Shown here: positions 46,539-53,236 of the stretch, piece after piece
How positions within the stretch are numbered: the stretch's first letter is position 1
How the letters are laid out: each line of letters begins with the position of its first letter
Source of the DNA: Planobacterium oryzisoli
Lineage (GTDB): Bacteria > Bacteroidota > Bacteroidia > Flavobacteriales > Weeksellaceae
Direction: 5' to 3'
NCBI RefSeq assembly: GCF_015354315.1
Contig: NZ_JADKYY010000012.1
Span: forward strand, 1 to 64,000
DNA length: 64,000 nucleotides
The notes under the pieces: generated by a model
The model's database searches: none
The model's input: only the letters and a program-made list of their open reading frames with translations
Told to the model about the DNA's origin: nothing
Program-made: the position numbers and the translations under genes

Positions 46539-46634
46539 ATGAGAAAAACCTTATTCATCTTTCCCCTTGTAGCGTCTTTAGCGCTTTTTCAGGCACAAGA
46601 AAACCTTAATTTTGGCGCCTCTTTTTATGTGTAA
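46539..46634 (+). pseudogene. 5' remnant of an exported-protein gene
   Basis: The ATG at 46539 opens 31 codons encoding a good signal peptide (hydrophobic core LFIFPLVASLALF, cleavage after QAQ) and about 12 mature residues before a stop. The mature start NLNFGASFYV looks like the first strand of an outer-membrane protein. Position after amt suggests a lost porin-type gene, cut where the tRNA-linked sequence begins. The identity is inference. Confidence 0.5.
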
Positions 46635-46670
46635 AATGGCAAAATTTGGGGTAAAATTTAGGGTAATAGG

Positions 46671-46705
46671 GAAAAGAAAAAGCACCTACAAAAGTCTGTA
46701 AGTGC
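46671..46705 (-). terminator. terminator beyond the tRNA-Asn 3' copy
   Basis: A 9-bp stem (46682-46690 with 46697-46705, one G-U) with a 6-nt loop. On the minus strand it is followed by an interrupted T tract (46681-46671). It probably was the original terminator of tRNA-Asn before insertion of the islet. Confidence 0.7.
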
Positions 46706-46722
46706 CTGATTTTCAACTGCTA

Positions 46723-46761
46723 CTCCTGCTAGGCTCGAACCAGCGACCCTCTGATTAACAG
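46723..46761 (-). repeat. 39-bp partial copy of tRNA-Asn (att-like direct repeat)
   Basis: Matches 48257-48295 with one difference (46731). It covers the anticodon loop, variable loop, T arm and most of the acceptor 3' strand. The T stem stays paired through G-U. No 5' half of a tRNA is present, so it is not a functional gene. This is the duplication left by integration at the 3' end of a tRNA gene. Confidence 0.88.
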
Positions 46762-46922
46762 AAGGCCAAGCCTACTTTTCATCTATTTGCATCCTGTTGT
46801 ATATCAATGAAATAGCAAATTTTTCCTTTCCGTCTTTTTCCCATTTTTTCATTGTTTCACACAAAATGTTTCAGTATTGTTTCAGGAGATTTGTTCATGG
46901 CAGAAGATTGCAAAGCTTGCAG

Positions 46923-46954
46923 TTTCTGCAATTTCTGCAGAATTGATATATTTG
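46923..46954 (+). promoter_or_regulatory. promoter of the small peptide gene
   Basis: A -7 element TATATTTG (46947-46954, perfect) with TTTC (46923-46926) 20 nt upstream as a one-mismatch -33. The predicted start site is near 46961. An imperfect palindrome (AATATG/CATATT arms, 46969-46989) lies in the leader. Confidence 0.6.
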
Positions 46955-47011
46955 TCCAACCTATAAATAATATGGACAATGGACATATTGTTCATTAGAA
47001 AATCTGTCCCA

Positions 47012-47143
47012 ATGAAAAAATCTGTTTTTAGATTAAGCGATACAAATCAACATGTCAATTACGACACATTTGATATTGCGGATGCAGACAACATGCGAAC
47101 TGTTAAGAAATTACCAGTTCTTGTAACAAGTGTATGTAACTAA
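47012..47143 (+). CDS. 43-aa peptide, candidate peptide precursor of unknown type
   Basis: A short gene with its own promoter and terminator. The first 32 residues are polar and acidic in the middle (DTFDIADADN), then basic Lys-Lys. The last ten residues are hydrophobic with a single Cys and end Val-Cys-Asn. This leader/core look is that of ribosomally made modified peptides, but there is no Gly-Gly cleavage site and no modifying enzyme next to it. I do not recognise the family. An in-frame ATG at 46979 would add 11 residues. A GLPGLI gene and a truncated C39-like gene follow on the same strand. Confidence 0.55.
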   Translation: MKKSVFRLSDTNQHVNYDTFDIADADNMRTVKKLPVLVTSVCN

Positions 47144-47149
47144 AACTTT

Positions 47150-47182
47150 AAAGGCTGTTTTTATTCAAGAAGCAGCCTTTTT
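47150..47182 (+). terminator. terminator after the peptide gene
   Basis: An 8-bp stem (47150-47157 with 47173-47180) ends in a run of T (47178-47182). It lies between the peptide gene and the GLPGLI gene, so it may give high peptide expression with partial read-through. Confidence 0.75.
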
Positions 47183-47206
47183 ACTTCAAATGACAATATT
47201 ACAATT

Positions 47207-48010
47207 ATGAAAAACTATTTTTTATTTATTTTTTTTACATTTAGCATTTTAAACGCTCAAAATATAACATTTATTTATGAAGTAAAGAATAAATCCAATC
47301 CTAACATTAAGGATTATTTCACAGAAAATTATTATTTAGATGTTTTGGGGTTACAATCGGTATTTCGTTCAGAAAAAGATAGAATTTCAGATTCGCTTGT
47401 TGAGAAGTCTGGTTATGGATTGGGACGTAAAATAAATTTTAATAATCAATTATACTCCTATAAAAATTTAGCGAACAAATCTGTTAGAAAAAATATAACG
47501 TCACCTTCCAATGATAATTATTTTATAAATATTACAGAACCTCTTAGATGGAAAATACAAACAGATACTATTAAAATTTCTCAATTTAATTGTCAAAAAG
47601 CAAATGTTTCATACGGTGGACGGAATTGGACAGCGTGGTTTACCTCAGATATTTCTATTTCTGATGGACCATACATCTTTTACGGATTACCAGGTTTAAT
47701 TATAAAAATGCAAGATGAGAGTCAAGACTATATCTTTAATATGATTGAAGTTATAAACTCTAATAAGAATAATATGTTTGCATTGAGAAATGGAAAAGAA
47801 ATTACGTGGGATACATATAGGAAATTACTGATAAACTATTATGACAATCCTTTTTCAGAAATTAAAACAATGGGGGTAAAATACCAGTCCGTAGACAGTA
47901 ATGGGCAGCCAATAAATGTAGATTTAAAAAGTTTAACAGAAAGTACCCAAAGACAAATAAAGAATTATAACAATCCATTGGAACTAAATCATAAAATAGA
48001 TTTTAAATAG
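47207..48010 (+). CDS. GLPGLI family secreted protein, islet copy
   Basis: A 267-aa protein with a signal peptide (about 1-17, ...ILNAQ) and the core GGRNWTAWF with GLPGLI (near residue 164). It is much more AT-rich and divergent than the copies at 25218 and 33652, so it was probably acquired rather than locally duplicated. It lies between the peptide gene and a truncated C39-like gene, inside the tRNA-bounded islet. Function unknown. Confidence 0.88.
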   Translation: MKNYFLFIFFTFSILNAQNITFIYEVKNKSNPNIKDYFTENYYLDVLGLQSVFRSEKDRISDSLVEKSGYGLGRKINFNNQLYSYKNLANKSVRKNITSPSNDNYFINITEPLRWKIQTDTIKISQFNCQKANVSYGGRNWTAWFTSDISISDGPYIFYGLPGLIIKMQDESQDYIFNMIEVINSNKNNMFALRNGKEITWDTYRKLLINYYDNPFSEIKTMGVKYQSVDSNGQPINVDLKSLTESTQRQIKNYNNPLELNHKIDFK

Positions 48011-48012
48011 TT

Positions 48013-48213
48013 ATGAATTTAGATAAGCTAACCAAAAAACTTAACGTAAATACTCAAGAATTTAAATTCCAATTCCAATCCCATCCCAATTATCCCTCTG
48101 CATTAGCATTAAGTGATACCTTAAACTTTTTAGGTATTGAAAATTCCGCTTATGAATTAGAGAAAGAATATTGGAATGAAATCCCAACCGAAGAATGTTT
48201 CAGGCAAAAATAG
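48013..48213 (+). pseudogene. truncated C39-peptidase-like N-terminal domain
   Basis: Sixty-six codons, of which the first 60 match the N-terminal C39-like domain of Bacteroidota membrane proteins that continue with vitamin K epoxide reductase and thioredoxin parts (key text SHPNYPSALALSDTLNFLGIEN). No catalytic Cys is seen in the normal place. The match stops near codon 60 and the frame ends in an unrelated CFRQK. Complete homologues are several hundred residues, so this is a 3' truncation at the islet edge, 2 nt after the GLPGLI gene. Confidence 0.65.
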
Positions 48214-48250
48214 AAAAAGGGTTTCACATTTCTGTAAAACCCTCTGTTTT
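48213..48250. terminator. bidirectional terminator at the tRNA 3' side
   Basis: A 7-bp stem (48218-48224 with 48237-48243) has a T run on the plus side (48247-48250) and a longer one on the minus side (complement of 48213-48217). It ends both the truncated gene and tRNA-Asn. Confidence 0.75.
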
Positions 48251-48254
48251 AAGC

Positions 48255-48327
48255 TCCTCCTGCTGGGCTCGAACCAGCGACCCTCTGATTAACAGTCAGA
48301 TGCTCTAACCAACTGAGCTAAGGAGGA
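48255..48327 (-). tRNA. tRNA-Asn (anticodon GTT)
   Basis: A 73-nt cloverleaf on the minus strand. The 7-bp acceptor stem pairs 48327-48321 with 48261-48255. The D arm is GCTC/GAGC, the anticodon GTT is at 48293-48291, and the T arm has TTCGAGC. No CCA is encoded. Its 3' part is duplicated at 46723-46761. Confidence 0.96.
48257..48295 (-). repeat. 39-bp att-like repeat inside tRNA-Asn
   Basis: Partner of 46723-46761, with one mismatch at 48265. The two copies bound about 1.5 kb of AT-rich DNA. Confidence 0.88.
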
Positions 48328-48401
48328 ATGCTCTATTGTTTTTAAGCGTGTGCAAATATAAGTCCTTTTTTGAATTTGCACAAATTATTTTTTAAAATTT
48401 T

Positions 48402-49739
48402 CTAGAATCTACCCGTAATCCACTTGAAGATATCGTTCCCGAAGATAAGTACCATTAACCCAAGTAAGAAGATTACGCCAATCATCTGTGCGTTTTCCAG
48501 CACCTTCTGAGGTACCGGTTTCCCTACGATCATCTCATAAAGGGTAAACATCACATGACCTCCGTCCAGTCCCGGGATAGGGATAAGGTTTAGGAAAGCA
48601 AGCCACACCGAGAACATCGCTGTGAAGCCCCAGAAAAATTCCCAGTTTATTTCTTCCGGCATTTGCTTAATGATCCCAATAGGACCAGAGACTTTCTTAT
48701 AGCCTTGGGTGGTGCTGTTAAATACAATCTTGAACTGTTTAATCTGCATTACCAGTACATCGATGGTGCGCTCAAGCCCTCTAGGAATAGCTTCCAAAAA
48801 GCCATATTTACGTCTAACCTGCGTTTTTTCAAGTTCTTGCACCATTTTACTTACGTCTGGTGCAAAGCCAAGTTTTCCGTCGGTAGAAACCTTTGCCGGC
48901 GTTGTAATTAGTGAATCCCCACGCTGTACCTGAAGAGTTATATCTTTATTCTTAGAGGAATCCAGTGCTAAAGAAAGCTCGTCAAAAAAACGAATGGGTT
49001 TGCCCTCTACTCCTACAATCTGATCACCTTTCTTAAGGCCCGCCTCCTGGGCGCTGCTTTTTGGAAGTATAGAGTCTACAACTGCGGGAAATCGCTGCGA
49101 AAAATAGGCGCGGGCCTCATTGGCTTTAAGTACTTCGGCTACCCCATGTTCGTTTACCGGGAAGGTGACTTCTTTTCCGTCTCTAAGAACAGTTACCTCA
49201 TCGGCAAAAAGCATATTTATTAGAGAGGTCTCAAAACGGGGCGTTTCTTTCCCGTCAATCTTTAGAATCTTATCGCCACTGCGAAGTCCTATTTTATGTC
49301 CTTCTGCAGTTACTGCTATTCCGTTTTCGAATTTGCTGTTGTCGTGGTACTGCTCACCGTTGAAGAAGGAAAGGGAGGAGTAGATGATCCAGGCGAGAAA
49401 GAAGTTTACAGTAACCCCACCGAGCATGATGATAAGTCTTTGCCAGGCCGGTTTGCTTCTGAATTCCCAAGGCTGCGCAGGTTTACTCAGCTGCTCCGTA
49501 TCCATACTCTCATCGACCATTCCGGCAATCTTTACGTAACCACCCAAAGGAAGCCAACCGATTCCGTATTCCGTACCGCCGATTTTCTTTTTGACCACCG
49601 AAAACCACGGGTCAAAGAAGAGATAGAACTTCTCAACGCGGGTTTTAAAATATTTAGCGGGGATAAAGTGACCCAGTTCGTGAAGAACAACAAGTATGGA
49701 GATGCTTAGAAAAAACTGAAATAGTTGGACAGCAGTCAT
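48402..49739 (-). CDS. rseP: site-2 intramembrane zinc protease RseP
   Basis: A 445-aa M50 protease that cleaves membrane-bound anti-sigma factors. The active site HELGH is at 20-24 in the first helix. A PDZ region (about 210-300, with AQEAGLKKGDQIVGVEGKP) and the second catalytic motif NLIPIPGLDGGH in the last third follow. It could release the ECF sigma factor at 27055 through its partner at 27670, though that link is inference. A perfect-consensus promoter lies upstream. Confidence 0.94.
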   Translation of the reverse strand: MTAVQLFQFFLSISILVVLHELGHFIPAKYFKTRVEKFYLFFDPWFSVVKKKIGGTEYGIGWLPLGGYVKIAGMVDESMDTEQLSKPAQPWEFRSKPAWQRLIIMLGGVTVNFFLAWIIYSSLSFFNGEQYHDNSKFENGIAVTAEGHKIGLRSGDKILKIDGKETPRFETSLINMLFADEVTVLRDGKEVTFPVNEHGVAEVLKANEARAYFSQRFPAVVDSILPKSSAQEAGLKKGDQIVGVEGKPIRFFDELSLALDSSKNKDITLQVQRGDSLITTPAKVSTDGKLGFAPDVSKMVQELEKTQVRRKYGFLEAIPRGLERTIDVLVMQIKQFKIVFNSTTQGYKKVSGPIGIIKQMPEEINWEFFWGFTAMFSVWLAFLNLIPIPGLDGGHVMFTLYEMIVGKPVPQKVLENAQMIGVIFLLGLMVLIFGNDIFKWITGRF

Positions 49740-49769
49740 TAATTAGGTTTAATAAAAATTAGAATTCTG

Positions 49770-49800
49770 CAAATGTACACATTATGAGAAGTATGCCAAA
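49770..49800 (-). promoter_or_regulatory. promoter of rseP (TTTG-N19-TACATTTG)
   Basis: Minus-strand TTTG (49800-49797), exactly 19 nt, then TACATTTG (49777-49770), 30 nt before the start codon. Confidence 0.85.
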
Positions 49801-49830
49801 GAAAAAAGGTTCTCCCAAAAGGAGAACCTT
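49800..49830 (-). terminator. terminator of the 146-aa protein gene
   Basis: A 10-bp perfect stem (49806-49815 with 49821-49830) with a 5-nt loop, followed on the minus strand by a T run (49807-49802). It sits just upstream of the rseP promoter. Confidence 0.88.
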
Positions 49831-49851
49831 ACATATAGAATTTATACTTTC

Positions 49852-50292
49852 TTAGAAATTGAAGGAAACACCAAGGCTACCGTTGTTTCCAAATTCACCA
49901 TAGATACCTACATTCTGGTTAAAGAAGTACCGAACACCTAAGTGGGCACCGATACCAAAATCCTTACCTAGAACACCTAAGTTAACTCCTGGATAGATAT
50001 CCCACTGTTCAGGAAGATTTAGTGGCTCCTGTAGGTGGAAGCCCAAACGTCCAAATAGAAACACATTATTGTCTTCGTTGTCGTCTTTATATCCGTCAAA
50101 ATATACGTTTGCACCTGCACCAATGGATACGATGCTACCTAAACCGTAGTCGTACGTTCCGGTGATACCTGTACCGTAACCCCAGCCGTTAAGACCGATC
50201 TGTAGTTTCTGATCTCCCTGACCGTCCCACGCCTGCGCAGAAACAGTACTTCCGAATAGTAGCATTGAGAATACTAAAACAAGCTTTTTCAT
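49852..50292 (-). CDS. small outer-membrane beta-barrel-like protein (DUF6646-like)
   Basis: A 146-aa protein with a signal peptide (about 1-19, ...TVSAQ). Alternating strands rich in Gly and aromatic residues (LQIGLNGWGYGTG, VSIGAGANVYFDG) end in a terminal Phe. This fits a small barrel or porin-like protein. Function unknown. A terminator follows. Confidence 0.78.
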   Translation of the reverse strand: MKKLVLVFSMLLFGSTVSAQAWDGQGDQKLQIGLNGWGYGTGITGTYDYGLGSIVSIGAGANVYFDGYKDDNEDNNVFLFGRLGFHLQEPLNLPEQWDIYPGVNLGVLGKDFGIGAHLGVRYFFNQNVGIYGEFGNNGSLGVSFNF

Positions 50293-50410
50293 AATTTTTT
50301 ATATTTTTATAAGTTCAAGGCCCTAAGTCCAAAAAAAGGGCCAACTTTGCCCTATTAAGCACGGAAATTTTGCATTCTGTAAATTTTGATAATAAAAAAC
50401 AATATTCTGT

Positions 50411-51169
50411 ATGCAGCAATTAAAAGTTAAAGGTCTGGAACTAAATACAGAATGGTACAATAAGAATGCGAACTTTACTTCTGTAGAAAATATCCTACAA
50501 AACGAATCGGCGGATCTCTTCTTGCTTCCGGAGATGTTTGCCACCGGGTTCTCGATGGAGCCCGAAGTGGTCGCGGACCGAAGCGAAGAGACCTTCGCGT
50601 TTTTAAAGAAAATGGCAACTAAGTACGGCACTGCTTTAAGTGGCACAGCCCCGGTGCACGAAGAGGGGAAGTTTTTCAACCGGATGTATTTTGTAACTCC
50701 TACCGATACCTACTTTTACGATAAGCGCCACCTATTCAGCTACTCGGGTGAGGATAAAGTGTACAGCAAGGGATCTTCTCGCAAAGTCATAGAATACAAA
50801 GGCCTGCGGTTCTTACTCCAGGTCTGCTACGACCTTCGGTTTCCGGTGTTCTCCCGTAATACAGACTCCTACGATGTGGTTCTTTATCTGGCCAATTGGC
50901 CGGTGCAACGCATCGATGCCTGGAATACCCTTTTAAAAGCACGCGCCATTGAAAACCAGGCGTACGTTATAGGGATAAACCGAACCGGAAAAGACGGAAA
51001 CGGTCTTGTATACGAATCCAGCTCCCACTGTTTTTTTGCCGACGGGACCGAAGTGGGAAGTATTAATGGCGGGCTGCTTAGCTGCACCCTGGAGAAGGAG
51101 AAACTTCAGGAGTTTCGCGAGAGATTCCGTTTTTTAGGCGATCAGGACACCTTCCACATTACTAACTAA
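50411..51169 (+). CDS. nitrilase-fold amidase, YafV/omega-amidase type
   Basis: A 252-aa C-N hydrolase with the Glu-Lys-Cys triad: Glu41 in LPEMF, Lys105 in YDKRHLF and Cys139 in CYDLRFP. This subgroup includes omega-amidases and YafV, which hydrolyse 2-oxoglutaramate-type amides in metabolite repair. Start at 50411 fits family length. It is followed 12 nt later by the heme lipoprotein gene, with no evident functional link. Confidence 0.9.
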   Translation: MQQLKVKGLELNTEWYNKNANFTSVENILQNESADLFLLPEMFATGFSMEPEVVADRSEETFAFLKKMATKYGTALSGTAPVHEEGKFFNRMYFVTPTDTYFYDKRHLFSYSGEDKVYSKGSSRKVIEYKGLRFLLQVCYDLRFPVFSRNTDSYDVVLYLANWPVQRIDAWNTLLKARAIENQAYVIGINRTGKDGNGLVYESSSHCFFADGTEVGSINGGLLSCTLEKEKLQEFRERFRFLGDQDTFHITN

Positions 51170-51181
51170 ATCCGCTTTACC

Positions 51182-51757
51182 ATGCGTACCCTGCTACTTT
51201 CTTTCCTAATGCTTTTAAGCGCCCTTCAGTGCACTAAAAAAAGCGACAGCATCGCTGCTTCATCCTCTGCAGTTAAAGAGTTTAGCGCCGCTGAAAGAGC
51301 GCAGCTACCCCTCGTTTCAAAAACATTTAAAGAGTCGCTTCTTAAAGAAGTCTCTACGCGGATGTCCTCTGAGGGTCCGGCTGCAGCGGTTGCCTACTGC
51401 CATGAGAATGCTCTTCCCCTTACCGATTCCATTGCTAAGGCGCACCAGCTAAAGATCTACCGCGTCTCGGATAAGCCCCGTAATAGTAAGAACGCGCCCT
51501 CCACTAGCGAACTCGCCCTTATTAACCATTATAAGGAGGCGCTTTTGGAAGGGAGGAAACTTAAAGATTCTCTATCCGCCGGAGTTTACTACAGTCCGCT
51601 GATTACCAGTGGAGCCTGTCTGAAGTGCCACGGCACTCCGGATAATCTAAGCCCGCAAGCCCTTGCCGTCATTAAAGAAAAATACCCTGCAGACAAAGCC
51701 GCAGGGTATAAGGAAGGGGAAGTGCGGGGACTGGTAGTAATCACCCCGCTTCCCTAA
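51182..51757 (+). CDS. DUF3365 (Tll0287-like) heme lipoprotein
   Basis: A 191-aa protein with a lipobox-type Cys17 (ALQC). The DUF3365 domain has AVAYCHENALPL and RVSDKPRNSKNAP, and a single c-type heme motif CLKCH near residue 147. Family members are PAS-like heme sensors or redox proteins in the periplasm. It is convergent with the thioredoxin gene, 4 nt apart. Confidence 0.87.
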   Translation: MRTLLLSFLMLLSALQCTKKSDSIAASSSAVKEFSAAERAQLPLVSKTFKESLLKEVSTRMSSEGPAAAVAYCHENALPLTDSIAKAHQLKIYRVSDKPRNSKNAPSTSELALINHYKEALLEGRKLKDSLSAGVYYSPLITSGACLKCHGTPDNLSPQALAVIKEKYPADKAAGYKEGEVRGLVVITPLP

Positions 51758-51761
51758 ATAT

Positions 51762-52061
51762 TTATTTGTATTGGGATAGCAGTCCCGTTAAGGTATTGAC
51801 ATCGTGCACACCGCTCTGCTTATAAAGAAGCTCGCCTTTCTTGAAAATTGCAAGGGTGGGTACGCCACGCACCCCGTACTCGGCAGCGATGGACGGGAAC
51901 TGGTCCACATCGATCTTTACAATACGGGCGGCGTCTCCGACCTGCTCTTTTACGCTCGTAAGCACGGAAGACTGCACTTTGCAGGGTTGGCACCAGGTGG
52001 CAAAAAAGTCGATCAGCACCGGGCGCTCCGATTCAATAAGTTCTTTAAATTTTGCTGACAT
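51762..52061 (-). CDS. thioredoxin
   Basis: A 99-aa thioredoxin fold with active site WCQPC (Cys24, Cys27) in place of the usual WCGPC, and the cis-Pro loop RGVPT. It is cytoplasmic, with no signal peptide. It is the last gene of the CstB-like operon, so it probably reduces persulfide or polysulfide made there. The Gln in the active site should shift its redox potential. Confidence 0.9.
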   Translation of the reverse strand: MSAKFKELIESERPVLIDFFATWCQPCKVQSSVLTSVKEQVGDAARIVKIDVDQFPSIAAEYGVRGVPTLAIFKKGELLYKQSGVHDVNTLTGLLSQYK

Positions 52062-52064
52062 AAT

Positions 52065-52262
52065 CTAAGTGTTTTTTTCTATCTTCGATGAAGGGCTGCA
52101 TCCTGATGAGCCACAACCCCATCCCATCACTCCCATGAGTAGGAAATACACTCCTACCGGAAGCATCCACGGGGCGCGGTCCATTACTGCAAGGAGCAGG
52201 AAAAAAAGTCCTGCACCTCCCAAGAGGGCCCTTCGAATCATAGTGTTGTTTAGTATTTTCAT
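52065..52262 (-). CDS. YgaP-like DUF2892 small membrane protein
   Basis: A 65-aa protein with two membrane helices (about 9-25 and 30-48) and a Cys-containing end (GWGCGSSGCSPS). It corresponds to the membrane part of YgaP, which carries a rhodanese domain in E. coli; here the rhodanese is the preceding separate gene, overlapping by ATGA. The start at 52262 is preferred over the in-frame ATG at 52289. Confidence 0.82.
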   Translation of the reverse strand: MKILNNTMIRRALLGGAGLFFLLLAVMDRAPWMLPVGVYFLLMGVMGWGCGSSGCSPSSKIEKNT

Positions 52263-52567
52263 TTCAGTTTTTGCTCTAGCGCATTCCACCCGCCTCCATT
52301 ATAGGCTTCGTAGCCCGCTGCTTTAAGCAGGCTTTTGGCCGAAGCCGAGCGCATGCCACTGGCGCAGCAAGTAATGACAGGTTTGGACTTATCCAGCTTA
52401 GAGAGCTGCGATTGCAGCTGCTGCAAGGGAATGTTTTTGGATTTTTTAATATGTCCGGATTTAAATTCCGCTGGACTGCGCACATCGATGATCTGCGCGC
52501 CACGTGCGGTAAGTTCCCCATAATCTACAGAACTTCCTTTAAAAAGGTTTTTTATAAAATTTAGCAT
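52259..52567 (-). CDS. single-domain cytoplasmic rhodanese
   Basis: A 102-aa sulfurtransferase with active-site Cys68 in CCASGMRS and the IDVRSPAEFKSGHI entry motif. It overlaps the YgaP-like gene by 4 nt, so the two may work as a split YgaP: a cytoplasmic persulfide carrier next to a membrane partner. Confidence 0.9.
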   Translation of the reverse strand: MLNFIKNLFKGSSVDYGELTARGAQIIDVRSPAEFKSGHIKKSKNIPLQQLQSQLSKLDKSKPVITCCASGMRSASAKSLLKAAGYEAYNGGGWNALEQKLK

Positions 52568-52584
52568 TTGTGTTTTTTTAGTTT

Positions 52585-53223
52585 CTATTGTATGTTTTCT
52601 TTATTCTCAATAATTAATACGACCGCACTGGAAGAAAGGGCCCGGAGCGTCGCCGGCTCCTGAGAGGGTAGTACTATTTGATCCCCTTCAGTATAGAGAC
52701 TCTGTTTGGAAGCTGTTAGCTCTAACTCCCCCTTAACCAGATAAAGAATGCTATCGCCTCCCGCAGCGAATTGGTAGCTCTTATCTTTTGACAAAAACAA
52801 CCGCTTGTGCGTAGCATCCTTACCGCTCCACAGAGCCGTGGCTTTGTTTTCAGTCTTAAAACCTGGAGGCTCAAAGAACAGGTTGTGAAGGCTGGTAGTA
52901 ATGCGGCCTAAATCCTTTCCGTCGTAGATGTTTTTCTCGCCCATCGCACGCAGTTTCTCTACCGCCTTGGCAGATTGCCTTCCGGTATTGCAGAAAACCA
53001 CAACGGGTTTGTCAACGGGGTGGAATGTACCAAACTGCTCAATATCCTTTAGCGGAAGATGCAGCGCTCCTTTAATGCTACCTTTCTCGAAATCTTCCTT
53101 TGAACGTACATCGAGAAGCAGAGCCCCCGACGCTAGCAGCGAGTCCAGCACTTTTCGCTCCACCACCTGCGCAGAAAGCACCAGTGGCAAAAGCAAAAAC
53201 AGCACTACTCCATACGTTCGCAT
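52585..53223 (-). CDS. exported rhodanese fused to a cupin-like domain
   Basis: A 212-aa protein with a signal peptide (about 1-18), a rhodanese domain (about 22-110, active Cys78 in CNTGRQS) and a C-terminal cupin-like beta-barrel (about 125-207) that lacks the usual His metal ligands. It would act in the periplasm on sulfane sulfur. It lies in the operon 13 nt after the CstB-like gene. Confidence 0.85.
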   Translation of the reverse strand: MRTYGVVLFLLLPLVLSAQVVERKVLDSLLASGALLLDVRSKEDFEKGSIKGALHLPLKDIEQFGTFHPVDKPVVVFCNTGRQSAKAVEKLRAMGEKNIYDGKDLGRITTSLHNLFFEPPGFKTENKATALWSGKDATHKRLFLSKDKSYQFAAGGDSILYLVKGELELTASKQSLYTEGDQIVLPSQEPATLRALSSSAVVLIIENKENIQ

Positions 53224-53236
53224 TTTTTAAAAGAGT

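Noticed and set aside
46723-46761. Second tRNA-Asn gene
   Set aside because: Only the 3' part is present; the D arm and 5' acceptor strand are missing, so it is a duplication scar.
46762-46922. Short minus-strand frame (MKKWEKDGKEKF...)
   Set aside because: Only 26 codons with no promoter, terminator or recognisable family; possibly a decayed piece, not supportable as a gene.
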